From Streptomyces beigongshangae (GTDB lineage Bacteria > Actinomycetota > Actinomycetes > Streptomycetales > Streptomycetaceae), in NCBI RefSeq assembly GCF_019710745.1, contig NZ_JAHKJW010000022.1, forward strand, positions 62,001-126,000: a DNA stretch of 64,000 nt. The letters run 5' to 3'. This document shows positions 39,565 to 47,770 of the stretch, in pieces. How positions within the stretch are numbered: the stretch's first letter is position 1; each line of letters begins with the position of its first letter. The notes under the pieces were generated by a model that saw only the letters and a list, made by a program, of their open reading frames with translations, did not search any database and was not told the DNA's origin. The translations under genes were made by a program, and so were the position numbers.

Positions 39565-42465
39565 ATGGAGGGGGCAGCGGGCAGCAGGGCGAGCGGTGAA
39601 CTGCGGGAATCCAGCGCGTCGTTCGGTCCTCTCGTCGTCTCGGCGCCGATCCTGCGGGCGGCGCACGTCGACCTGCCGGAGGAGAGCCCCGACCCGGCGC
39701 TGCTGCCGTCGATCACCCTCCTGGACCGGGCGGCGCCCCACGGCGGCGTCCCGCAGGAGCCGCCCCTGCCCTCGGGACAACTGCTCGCGGGGCAGTACCG
39801 GCTGATCCGGCCGCTGGGCTACGGCGGCATGGGGGAGGTTCACCTCGCGCTCGACACCAAGGTCGACGACCGCGAGGTCGCCATCAAGATCCTGCACCCG
39901 CAGCAGGCGGCGGGAGCGCTGGCCCAGGAGCGGCGGGCCCTGGTCGACCTCAGCCACGGCGACATCATCCGTGTCTTCAACTACGGGCACCACCCGGAGG
40001 TCGGCGACTTCCTCGTCCTGGAGTACGTGGACGGCCTCACCCTCGAAGAGGTGCGGGCCCGGGCCCGGATGAACCCGGACGAGTTCGGCGGCGGACGCTT
40101 CCACGAGTTCGTGCTGGCCTACGGGATACGGATCCTGTCCGCGCTCGGGCATCTGCACGCCGACCGGCCCGCCAAGGTCTACGGCGACCTCAAACCGGAC
40201 AACGTGATGCACGACGGCACCTCCACGAAGATCATCGATGTCGGCAGCGTCCGCGCGGCCGGGGCGCCCGGGCACACCACGGAGGGGTTCCGGGCCCCGA
40301 CCGTCGGCCCGGACGGTGAATCCACCGGCCAGGACGACCTGTTCAGCCTGGGCGAGACCCTGCGGCGGCTGAGCGGGCTGGGGCGCTCGCCGGACGACCT
40401 GGCGGAGCTGGGCCGCCTGGACGGGATCGGCCCACCGGAACCACCGGGCCCGCCGGAACCACCAGGGCCACCGTGTGGTCCCGGGACCCCGCGGGCTCCC
40501 GGGACCACACGGACCACGCGGACCGAAGGAACCGCGCGGACCGAAGGAACCGCGCGGACCGAAGGAACCGCGCGGACCGAAGGAACCGCGCGGACCGAAG
40601 GAACCGCGCGGACCGAAGGAACCGCGCGGACCGAAGGAACCGCGCGGACCGAAGGAACCGCGCGGACCGAAGGAACCGCGCGGACCGAAGGAACCGCGCG
40701 GACCGAAGGAACCGCGCGGACCGAAGGAACCGCGCGGACCGAAGGAACCGCGCGGACCGAAGGAACCGCGCGGACCGAAGGAACCGCGCGGACCGAAGGA
40801 ACCGCGCGGACCGAAGGAACCGCGCGGACCGAAGGAACCGCGCGGACCGAAGGAACCGCGCGGACCGAAGGAACCGCGCGGACCGAAGGAACCGCGCGGA
40901 CCGAAGGAACCGCGCGGACCGAAGGAACCGCGCGGACCGAAGGAACCGCGCGGACCGAAGGAACCGCGCGGACCGGGGGAAACACGCGGGCCGGGGGAAA
41001 CACGCGGGCCGCGGGGACCGAGGGACCTCCCCCCATGACGGCGCCCGCTCCCCGCGGCCTGGGCCTGGTGTCGCTCGCCCGGGTGCTGCACCGCGCCACC
41101 CGCGCCGAGCGGGCCGAGCGGTTCGCCACCGCGCGGGAGATGGAGGAGCAGCTGCGGGGCGTGTTCCGGGAGTTGCGGTCGCTGCGGACCGGGGTCGAGA
41201 CCTTCGAGCCGTCACCGCTGTTCTTCCAGTCGCCGTACGCGCTCGACGCCGCCCTCGGCTCCGCGCCGCCCCTCACCCGGTGGGCCGCGCCGGACGCGCC
41301 CGTCCCGTACGCACCGCCGGCGCCCGCCGAGGTCGCCAGTCGGCTGCCCGTACCGCGGCCCGATCCGCACGACCTCCACCACGCCGAGCTGAGCAGGCTG
41401 GCCGATGCCGCTCCCGAGGCGCTGCTGCAGCGCACCGGCGACTGGCGCGACTCGCCCGAGGTCCATCTGCTGCGCTGCCGGCTGCGGCTGCGCGGCGCCG
41501 GGGGCGGGACCGGGGCGGCCGAGCGCGAACTGCGCTTCGCCGAGGTCCTGATCGGTGCCGGACAGGCCCCCCACGACTGGCGGCTCGGCTGGCACCGTGG
41601 GCTGCTCGCGCTCGGCCAGGACCGGGCCGGGGCGGCACGGCTCCACTTCGACCGGGTGTTCGCGGCGATCCCGGGCGAGTACGCGCCGAAACTCGCCCTC
41701 GGGTACTGCGCCGAGCGCCTCGGCCGCTGGCAGGAGGCGCTGACGTTCTACGAGGCCGTCCGGCTGCGCAACCCCTCGCTCGGCAGCGCGGCGTTCGGCG
41801 CCGCACGGGCCCGTCTCGCGCTGGGCGGGGAGCGGGCCTGGGACGACACCGTGCGGGCCCTGGACGCGGTGCCGCAGCACTCACGGCACCGGACCGCCGC
41901 GCGGACGGCCGCCGTACGCGTCGGCGTCGAGCACGTGCGCACCGCCGGGCACCCGGACGAGGTGGCCGACCGCCTCCGTGAGGTGCTGGCGCGCCTGGCC
42001 CGGCTGTTCCACGCGCACGGCCTGACGGACGAGCAGGCCCGGGTCCGGATGACGGCGGAGGTGTGGGAGGCGGTAAGGGGTGCCCTGGACCGGGGCGCGA
42101 TCGGCGCGGGCGGCCTGACCGCACTGGCCGCGGGCGCCGACGCGCGGCTGGGGCTCCCCTCCGCCGAGCCCGGGCTGCGCAAGGAGCTGTCCCGGCTCTA
42201 CCTCACCCTCGCGCACCAGGCCGCCCGCTCCGCCTCCGCCGCCGACGGGGCTGTCGCCGAGACCCTGCTGGACCGCGCCTACGCGGTCCGTCCGCCGGCC
42301 TTCCGGCACCGCCGGGACAGCCCGGGGCTGGGGAAGCGGGTGACGGCCTGGCTGCGGACGATCGCCCATGCGCCGTCGCCGCCGTCCTCGCCACCGCCAC
42401 CGCCACCGCCACCGCCGTCACCCTCGCCGTCGCCCGAGAAGAGCGCCCGGACGGTCCGCGAGTGA
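39565..42465 (+). CDS. pknG: PknG-type serine/threonine protein kinase with TPR domain
   Basis: A 966-residue kinase of the PknG class. G-loop LGYGGMGEVHLALD (near 84-95), catalytic lysine K108 in REVAIKIL, catalytic D208 in YGDLKPDN (no HRD arginine, as in PknG) and D225 in IIDVGSVR. A tandem-repeat insert lies at residues 320-469 within the C-lobe. Sequence then resumes GLVSLARVLHRATRAERAERFATAREM and a TPR-rich C terminus (WHRGLLALGQDRAGAARLHF, GEYAPKLALGYCAERLGRW). The rubredoxin-like CxxC motifs of mycobacterial PknG are absent. It heads a three-gene coupled operon with a membrane protein and a lipoprotein; PknG controls the GarA/OdhI switch of 2-oxoglutarate metabolism. Confidence 0.9.
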   Translation: MEGAAGSRASGELRESSASFGPLVVSAPILRAAHVDLPEESPDPALLPSITLLDRAAPHGGVPQEPPLPSGQLLAGQYRLIRPLGYGGMGEVHLALDTKVDDREVAIKILHPQQAAGALAQERRALVDLSHGDIIRVFNYGHHPEVGDFLVLEYVDGLTLEEVRARARMNPDEFGGGRFHEFVLAYGIRILSALGHLHADRPAKVYGDLKPDNVMHDGTSTKIIDVGSVRAAGAPGHTTEGFRAPTVGPDGESTGQDDLFSLGETLRRLSGLGRSPDDLAELGRLDGIGPPEPPGPPEPPGPPCGPGTPRAPGTTRTTRTEGTARTEGTARTEGTARTEGTARTEGTARTEGTARTEGTARTEGTARTEGTARTEGTARTEGTARTEGTARTEGTARTEGTARTEGTARTEGTARTEGTARTEGTARTEGTARTEGTARTEGTARTEGTARTEGTARTEGTARTEGTARTGGNTRAGGNTRAAGTEGPPPMTAPAPRGLGLVSLARVLHRATRAERAERFATAREMEEQLRGVFRELRSLRTGVETFEPSPLFFQSPYALDAALGSAPPLTRWAAPDAPVPYAPPAPAEVASRLPVPRPDPHDLHHAELSRLADAAPEALLQRTGDWRDSPEVHLLRCRLRLRGAGGGTGAAERELRFAEVLIGAGQAPHDWRLGWHRGLLALGQDRAGAARLHFDRVFAAIPGEYAPKLALGYCAERLGRWQEALTFYEAVRLRNPSLGSAAFGAARARLALGGERAWDDTVRALDAVPQHSRHRTAARTAAVRVGVEHVRTAGHPDEVADRLREVLARLARLFHAHGLTDEQARVRMTAEVWEAVRGALDRGAIGAGGLTALAAGADARLGLPSAEPGLRKELSRLYLTLAHQAARSASAADGAVAETLLDRAYAVRPPAFRHRRDSPGLGKRVTAWLRTIAHAPSPPSSPPPPPPPPPSPSPSPEKSARTVRE
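40522..40971 (+). repeat. 25 perfect 18-bp tandem repeats in the kinase gene
   Basis: The unit accgaaggaaccgcgcgg is repeated 25 times without a single difference (450 bp). It is followed by two degenerate copies (accgggggaaacacgcgg type) to 41007. It encodes 25 x TEGTAR in frame. Perfect identity means very recent expansion or constant slippage. Because 18 is a multiple of 3, other frames stay open too, which explains several long spurious reading frames here. Confidence 0.97.
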
Positions 42466-43694
42466 CCGCCGAGGCGGGGCGCGGACGTACGGACCGGGGG
42501 GCGGATGCCGCCGTCCCGTCCGCCCCGCTCGCCCCGTCCGCGCGCCTGCGCCGGACGACGCGGGGAGCGCTGGCCGTCGGCGCCGAACTGGCCCGCCGGC
42601 TCCGGCGGTACGCGTGGCCGTCGGCGAAGGGGCGCCGCAACCGGGTGTACCTGCGGGACCGGCTCGTCGCGCTGCCGCTGCTCGCCGTGCTGGCCTTCGG
42701 CGCGCTCGGCTGGGCGTACGCGGACGTACGGGGCGACTCGGCGCACCTGCGGGAGCGGCTGGCACCCGCGCTGGTCGGACTCGCGAACGCCAGGACGTCG
42801 CTGTTCATCGCGCAGGGCGAGGCCGAGGAGAACCTCGACGCGGCGGGGGCGGCCGGACTCGGCGGCCTCAGCGAGCGGTACCGCACACGGGTGGCGCGGG
42901 CGACACAGAGCCTGAACCAGGTCACCCGCAGCGGCGCGCTGACCGTGGCCGAGGAGCAGGAGCTGCGCGTGGTGTCCGCGCTGGTCGTGGACTACACGGG
43001 GTGGATCGCCCGGGCCCGGGGCCACGCGGACGACGCCGTCCTGCGGGACGCCGAACTCACCTACGCGCGCAGCATGCTCTGTTCCGAGCCGATCGCCGAC
43101 GAGGACCGGTACCCGGCGTGCCGGGCTGCCACCGGTTCCGGTGCGACGTCGATCGTGGACCGGGTCGCGGGTCTCGAAAGGCGGCTGGGCGACCGGCTCG
43201 CGGCCCGGGCCGCCTGGGGCTGGGGCGTGCTCACCGCCGCGGCGGTCGCCGGGCCGGCGCTCGTGCTGTTCGCCGCCGGTCTCTGGCGCACGGTGGTGTT
43301 CCTGCGCCGCCGCTTCCGGATCCGGCTGAGCATTCCGCTGGCGGTCGCCGCCCTGCCGCTGCTCGCCGTGCCCCTCCTGACGGCCGACGCGCTGCTCGCG
43401 CAGCGCGCCCAGGCACGGTCCGCGCCGCTGGCCGACGCGCTCGCCGAGCGGACCTCGCCGGAGACGGAGACGATCGCCGAGGAGCGCCCCTTCGACGGCC
43501 CCGACCCGCGGGCCGTCGGGGTGCTGGAGTCCCGCATCGACGGGACGCTCTCCGACGGCCGGCTCGCGTTCCTGGACGGGGTCGCCCCCTTCGTCCTGCC
43601 CGTGGGACTGGCCGGTGCCGGTCTCGTCGGGGGCGCGCTGCACGCGTACCGCCGTGAGTACCTCGTGGTCGCCCGCCCGGGAGCCGTCGCATGA
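42462..43694 (+). CDS. GlnX-like four-helix membrane protein
   Basis: A 410-residue membrane protein. A cytoplasmic N terminus of about 65 residues precedes TM1 (RLVALPLLAVLAFGALGWAY). An extracytoplasmic domain of about 170 residues follows, helical and with two cysteines (SMLCSEPIADEDRYPACRA). TM2 (GWGVLTAAAVAGPALVLFAAG) and TM3 (IPLAVAALPLLAVPLLTADALL) follow; the last helix is FVLPVGLAGAGLVGGALHAY. This topology matches the PknG-operon membrane protein (GlnX) of mycobacteria, which relays binding-protein state to the kinase. GTG at 42462 overlaps the kinase stop; its own stop overlaps the next ATG. Confidence 0.82.
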   Translation: MTAEAGRGRTDRGADAAVPSAPLAPSARLRRTTRGALAVGAELARRLRRYAWPSAKGRRNRVYLRDRLVALPLLAVLAFGALGWAYADVRGDSAHLRERLAPALVGLANARTSLFIAQGEAEENLDAAGAAGLGGLSERYRTRVARATQSLNQVTRSGALTVAEEQELRVVSALVVDYTGWIARARGHADDAVLRDAELTYARSMLCSEPIADEDRYPACRAATGSGATSIVDRVAGLERRLGDRLAARAAWGWGVLTAAAVAGPALVLFAAGLWRTVVFLRRRFRIRLSIPLAVAALPLLAVPLLTADALLAQRAQARSAPLADALAERTSPETETIAEERPFDGPDPRAVGVLESRIDGTLSDGRLAFLDGVAPFVLPVGLAGAGLVGGALHAYRREYLVVARPGAVA

Positions 43695-45013
43695 CCCCGT
43701 CGGCGGGCCGTCGCCCGGTCCGGCGGGCGGCCCTTCGCACGGCCCGTCCCCTGCGGGTCCTGCTGGCCGCGTGCCTGCTCGTCCTGGTGCCCGGCTGCGC
43801 GTCGGACGAGCCCGACCCGCTCGTCGTCCTGGGTCCGTGGACCGGCCCGGAGGGCGAGGCGTTCGAAGCCGCGCTCCAGCGGCTCGACGACGGGACCGGG
43901 CGGACGTACGCCTACGAGGGCACCCGCTCGCTGCGCGAGACCCTCGTCTCGCAGCTGGAGGCGGACACCCCGCCGGACGTGGCGGTCCTCAACAGCATCG
44001 GCGAACTCACCGAGTACGCCCGCCGCGGCAGACTCAGGCCGATAGCCGAGCGGACCACCGAACGCGCCTTCCTCCCGTGGGCGCCGACCCTGCTGGTGGA
44101 CGGCAGGCGCCGCACCTACTGGGTGCCGCTGAAGGTCGACCTGAAGAGTCTGGTGTGGAGCAAGGAGGGCACGTCGAGCGACGATCCGTCCTGGTGCGTG
44201 GGGCTCGCCTCGCAGGCCACCTCGGGCTGGCCCGGCACGGACTGGATCGAGGACATCCTGCTCCACCAGGCGGGTCCCGCCCGTTACGAGGAGTGGGCCA
44301 CCAGCCGGCTCAGCTGGCGCGATCCGGACGTCGTACGGGCCTGGACCACCTGGGCGCGGCTGCTCGCCGGCCGCTCCGAGAAATCCGTCGAGCAGTCCCT
44401 GACCACGTCGTACGAGGGGGCGTCCGGGCCGGCCGGGCCCCGCGGGCTGCTGAACTCCCCCGGCTTCGACTGCACGCACGAGCACCAGAGCGCCTTCATC
44501 CGGTACGTGTACGCGGGCGACGACATCCGGGTGGAGCCGTCGGCGCGGTTCCTGGACGGGCGGGCCGAGCACCGGGACGCGTTCGAGGTCTCCGGTGACA
44601 TGGCCGCCGTCTTCAGCGACGACCCGGCGGCGCAGGAGCTGGTCGAACGGCTGTCGGGCCCGGCCGGGCGGGAGCGCTGGCGGGCCGAGGCGGACCCGGC
44701 GGTGCGTCCGCTGTTCCCGAACAGCACGGGAGCGCCGCCCACGGAGTCCGCGGGCGCCGTCGAGCAGGAGATCGACGCCCTGCTCCATTCGACCGCCCGC
44801 ACGCTGTGCTTCGACGCCTCGGACGTGATGCCGCCCGAGCTGCGGGACGCCTTCCACCGGGCGGTGCTGGAGTTCTTCCGCGATCCCGCACGGAGGCACC
44901 TCACGTCGCTGCTGGAGCAGCTGGAGGCCGTGCGGGTCCAGGTCGACGAGGAGTCGGACGACACGCGCTCGTTCCGGCCGCCCGAGGACGTCTGCGCCGG
45001 CCCGGGCGGCTGA
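43691..45013 (+). CDS. Extracellular solute-binding lipoprotein of the PknG module
   Basis: A 440-residue binding lipoprotein. The signal PLRVLLAACLLVLVPGC ends in the lipobox LVPGC, followed by ASDEPDPLVVLGPWTGPEG. The fold markers are those of bacterial ABC-type binding proteins (LVSQLEADTPPDVAVLNSIG, AYVPL-like YWVPLKVDLKSLVW, a WATSRLSW helix pair). No permease or ATPase gene follows, so it is more likely a sensor than a transporter part, as with GlnH upstream of PknG. Starts at ATGA overlapping the membrane protein. The ligand cannot be inferred; the length resembles sugar- more than amino-acid-binding proteins. Confidence 0.85.
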   Translation: MTPSAGRRPVRRAALRTARPLRVLLAACLLVLVPGCASDEPDPLVVLGPWTGPEGEAFEAALQRLDDGTGRTYAYEGTRSLRETLVSQLEADTPPDVAVLNSIGELTEYARRGRLRPIAERTTERAFLPWAPTLLVDGRRRTYWVPLKVDLKSLVWSKEGTSSDDPSWCVGLASQATSGWPGTDWIEDILLHQAGPARYEEWATSRLSWRDPDVVRAWTTWARLLAGRSEKSVEQSLTTSYEGASGPAGPRGLLNSPGFDCTHEHQSAFIRYVYAGDDIRVEPSARFLDGRAEHRDAFEVSGDMAAVFSDDPAAQELVERLSGPAGRERWRAEADPAVRPLFPNSTGAPPTESAGAVEQEIDALLHSTARTLCFDASDVMPPELRDAFHRAVLEFFRDPARRHLTSLLEQLEAVRVQVDEESDDTRSFRPPEDVCAGPGG

Positions 45014-45029
45014 GGGGGCCCGCGGCCGT

Positions 45030-45066
45030 CCCCGGCCGGCTCCCGGTGCGGAGGAGCCGGCCGGGG
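45030..45066. terminator. 14-bp hairpin between convergent genes
   Basis: CCCCGGCCGGCTCC pairs perfectly with GGAGCCGGCCGGGG around a 9-nt loop, 16 bp after the PknG operon and 12 bp after the DUF4360 gene. Confidence 0.85.
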
Positions 45067-45078
45067 AGCCCGCTCCCG

Positions 45079-45729
45079 TCAGGAGCTGGGGCACTCCTTC
45101 CAGGCCAGCTGGTAGATGGTGCTGATGTCACCGTCCGTCGAGTCCATGGTCATGAAACTGGTGCTGCTGGGAGCCGAGGTGCCGGCGTTGACACGGAGTT
45201 CGGTGTTGATGTTGAAGTTCCGCTGGACACCGCAGGGCGCCCAGACCAGCTGCGCCCACTCCGTCGTGTCCGTGGCCTGCCAGTTGTCGTTGAAGGGGCC
45301 CTTGAAGGAGTGCGTGATGGCGGCCGTGTTCGACGAGCCCTGGAAGTAGTACGAGGCCTTCTCGGTGCTGCTGGCTCCCGACTGGAGCGAGGCGAAGCCG
45401 CGGTAGTCCGCGCTGGCGATGGCGTACGTGAAGCCCCCCGGCACGGCGACGGTCAGGTTGAGCTGGCAGTTCCTGCGGAACGCGGTGGGGTCGGAGTTGC
45501 CTCCGACCTGGGCTAGGTAGTCGCTGTACGTCACCGTGAAGGCGGTGTTGTCCGGGGAGACGGCGACGGCGGCGGTGCCTTGCGGGCAGCCGGAGCCGTT
45601 GACCGTGGCGACCTTGATGACGATCTTGTCCGGGGGCGGGTCGACGATCCCCGTGGACGGGTCGTGCGCGGGCAGCGCGGTGGCGAACAGAGCGGCGATC
45701 GCGCCGCTCAGAAGCAGCCCACCAGTCAT
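45079..45729 (-). CDS. DUF4360 family secreted protein
   Basis: A 216-residue exported protein. The signal MTGGLLLSGAIAALFATALPA is cleaved near residue 21. The mature domain has IVIKVATVNGSGCPQGTAAVAV, DNTAFTVTYSDYLAQVG, RRNCQLNLTVAVPGG, WAPCGVQRNFNINTEL and a final WKECPSS. The four cysteines and the order NGSGCP / NCQL / PCG / EC fit the DUF4360 family as I know it, a beta-sandwich of unknown role found in fungi and actinobacteria. ATG at 45729. The stop is shared with the terminator region of the convergent kinase operon. Confidence 0.88.
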   Translation of the reverse strand: MTGGLLLSGAIAALFATALPAHDPSTGIVDPPPDKIVIKVATVNGSGCPQGTAAVAVSPDNTAFTVTYSDYLAQVGGNSDPTAFRRNCQLNLTVAVPGGFTYAIASADYRGFASLQSGASSTEKASYYFQGSSNTAAITHSFKGPFNDNWQATDTTEWAQLVWAPCGVQRNFNINTELRVNAGTSAPSSTSFMTMDSTDGDISTIYQLAWKECPSS

Positions 45730-46104
45730 GGAGTTCCAATCCGTTGCGTCGGTGTTCCGCCGGCGGGGACCGTGTCCCGCCGCGGAATGGGGGGTGCGGC
45801 TTTCGCGCGTGCGGCCTGCGCGAACTGCGCGGTGCGCGCGGAGAGCCGTCGCGGACCTGGTGCGTGGAAGGTGCGCATGGAGCGACAGAAAGTCATGCAC
45901 ATGTCAATCAATCAACCACACGCGCACGGGAACCCGGCCGCTGCGAAAGAGCTGTGAAGGAGCTGTGGAGGCCGGGAGCGATCGCATCGTACGTATCCCG
46001 GGACGGACCGGCCAGGTCGAACTCCGGCCATTCGCAGACCACTTCGCGCCACCGGGCGGGCCCGGCCGCCCGCGGCCTGGCCCGGCCTCCCCGCCCGGCG
46101 GCGG
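45730..46104. other. Intergenic region, no gene seen
   Basis: 375 bp upstream of the DUF4360 gene and downstream of the GNAT gene. It includes the run TGTCAATCAATCAACC near 45903 and a direct repeat GAGCTGTGAAG / GAGCTGTGGAG near 45950. The promoter of DUF4360 is presumably here; no consensus was found. Confidence 0.4.
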
Positions 46105-46638
46105 TCAGCCCTCGAACTCCGTGAGGTCGATGGCGTACAGCCGCAGCTCGTGCCCGTGCACCGGGTCCTGCGCGGTGCCGTCCGCCCGCAGGCCGAGCTT
46201 GTCCAGCACGTTCGCGGACGCGGTGTCGCCCGGCCGGGCGGCGGCCACCACCCGGTCGATGCCGCGGTCCTGGAGGGCGAACTCGAGCGCGGCGTGGGCG
46301 GCCTCCGAGGCGTACCCCTGTCCCCAGTGGACCCGCCCGAGCCGCCAGCCGATCGCGATCCGGTCGGCGAGCTCGGGCGGCGAACCGGCGACGTACAGGC
46401 CGACCGCTCCGGCGAGTTCCCCTGAGCCGAGCAGTTCGACGGCGAAGATCCCGAATCCCTCCTCGTCCCACTCCTCCTCCCACGCCTCGATGTCCTCGGC
46501 GGTCTCCTCCGAGGAGCGCGGGTGCCCGTCGCCGATCCACTGCATCACGGTCGGATCGGCCTGGATCTCGGAGAGCGGTACGAGGTCGTCGTCCCGCCAG
46601 CGGCGCAGGAGCAGGCGGGGGGTACGGATGTCGTTCAT
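46105..46638 (-). CDS. GNAT family N-acetyltransferase (RimJ/RimL-like)
   Basis: A 177-residue GNAT enzyme. It starts MNDIRTPRLLLRRWRDDDL, then IGWRLGRVHWGQGYASEAAHA, which contains the acetyl-CoA pyrophosphate loop (Q/R-x-x-G-x-G/A as WGQGYA). It ends ANVLDKLGLRADGTAQD. The RTPRLLLRRW opening is the RimJ/RimL subgroup, which acetylates protein N termini or small amines. ATG at 46638; bases upstream (GGATGGGGGC on the minus strand) give a fair site. Monocistronic. Confidence 0.9.
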   Translation of the reverse strand: MNDIRTPRLLLRRWRDDDLVPLSEIQADPTVMQWIGDGHPRSSEETAEDIEAWEEEWDEEGFGIFAVELLGSGELAGAVGLYVAGSPPELADRIAIGWRLGRVHWGQGYASEAAHAALEFALQDRGIDRVVAAARPGDTASANVLDKLGLRADGTAQDPVHGHELRLYAIDLTEFEG

Positions 46639-46807
46639 GCCCCCATCCTGTCGGCAGGGCGCGCGAGCACGAAATCGACGGGCCCGGGAACCGCCCCCGC
46701 GAAGGGCGCGCCGGGGAACGGCACCGTGGGCGGGGCCCGTCGGGTCCGGGGGCCGCACCCCGGCCGGAGCGGACGGAGCCGCGCACCGCACCGGCCCCGT
46801 CCGCGGT

Positions 46808-47623
46808 TCACGGTTTGCGTGCCACCCCGCACAGGGCGATCACGTCGCCGGAGGGCGGGGTCACCCCGGGGTCCGGCCGCCAGTCGTTCAGCGGGACGAC
46901 CCCCGGGTCGAGCAGTTCCAGGCCGTCGAAGAAACCGGCCAGCTGCGCGGGACTGCGCAGCCGGTACGGGGCCGCGCCGCTCTCGTTGTAGAAGCGGGTG
47001 GCCGCCACGTTGGCCTCGTTGGTGTCGACACTGTCGTTGAAGGCGAGGTAGCTGCCGGAGGGCAGGGCCGCCATCAGCGCACCGACGATGCGCCGCGCCT
47101 CGTCGTAGTCGGCCACATGTCCGCTGACCTGCATCAGTGTGAGCGCGACGGGACGCGTGAGGTCCAGCGTTCCCGCCGCTTCGCGCAGGACGGTGCCGGG
47201 GTCGTGCAGATCGGCGTCGACGTACGCCGTCGCCCCCTCGGGGGTACTGGTCAGCAGCACCCGTGCGTGGGCCAGGACCAGCGGGTCGTTGTCCACGTAG
47301 ACGACACGGGCCCCGGGTGCCACGCCCTGGGCGATCTCATGGGTGTTGTCGACCGTCGGCAGCCCGGTGCCGATGTCGAGGAACTGCCGGATCCCGGCCT
47401 CACCGGCCAGGTGGCGCACGGCCCGGCCGAGGAACGCCCGCGAGTCACGGGCCAGCTCGGTGATCCCGGGAAAGACCTCGCGGAAGGCGTCACCCGCCTC
47501 GTGGTCGACGGCGTAGTTGTCCTTGCCGCCGAGCCAGTAGTTCCAGATCCGGGCCGAGTGCGGCACGGTCGAGTCGATCTTCGTCGACGCCGCTCCGCCG
47601 GGAGCTGAGGAGTCCTGTGTCAC
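46808..47623 (-). CDS. SAM-dependent methyltransferase (DUF574 type), second copy
   Basis: A 271-residue paralogue of the 30-kb methyltransferase: ARIWNYWLGGKDNYAVDHEA, QFLDIGTGLPTVDNTH, VVYVDNDPLVLAHARVLL, TAYVDADLHDPG and GFFDGLELLDPGVVPL. All SAM-binding landmarks are intact. GTG at 47623 follows GGAGGTTGCC. The 5' region carries the paired TGTGCWGCACA palindromes described separately, so its expression is probably under a dedicated regulator. Substrate unknown for the family. Confidence 0.92.
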   Translation of the reverse strand: MTQDSSAPGGAASTKIDSTVPHSARIWNYWLGGKDNYAVDHEAGDAFREVFPGITELARDSRAFLGRAVRHLAGEAGIRQFLDIGTGLPTVDNTHEIAQGVAPGARVVYVDNDPLVLAHARVLLTSTPEGATAYVDADLHDPGTVLREAAGTLDLTRPVALTLMQVSGHVADYDEARRIVGALMAALPSGSYLAFNDSVDTNEANVAATRFYNESGAAPYRLRSPAQLAGFFDGLELLDPGVVPLNDWRPDPGVTPPSGDVIALCGVARKP

Positions 47624-47655
47624 CGGCAACCTCCGTGAGGGGAACCGTCGTCGGC

Positions 47656-47686
47656 TGTGCTGCACAACCGTCGGCTGTGCAGCACA
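47656..47686. promoter_or_regulatory. Paired TGTGCWGCACA palindromes
   Basis: TGTGCTGCACA (47656-47666) and TGTGCAGCACA (47676-47686) are 11-bp palindromes whose starts are exactly 20 bp apart, two DNA turns, 33 bp before the methyltransferase start. They sit inside a direct repeat of CGTCGGCTGTGC. This is a typical geometry for cooperative binding of a dimeric regulator. Confidence 0.6.
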
Positions 47687-47770
47687 ACCTAGTCCCGATC
47701 GTCCACGGGTCCTCGCCGGTGCGCCCATGTCATGCGGGACGAGGCACGTCGTGTCCCCGGGCGGCACGGG

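Noticed and set aside
40522..40971. CRISPR array
   Set aside because: The 18-bp units abut directly with no spacers, and no cas genes are present.
39550..41435. Very long minus- and plus-strand frames across the 18-bp repeat (collagen-like GPRGSF, RSARFL and DRRNRA repeats)
   Set aside because: They are other-frame translations of the repeat. The unit is a multiple of 3, so all frames stay open; only the kinase frame has conserved sequence on both sides.
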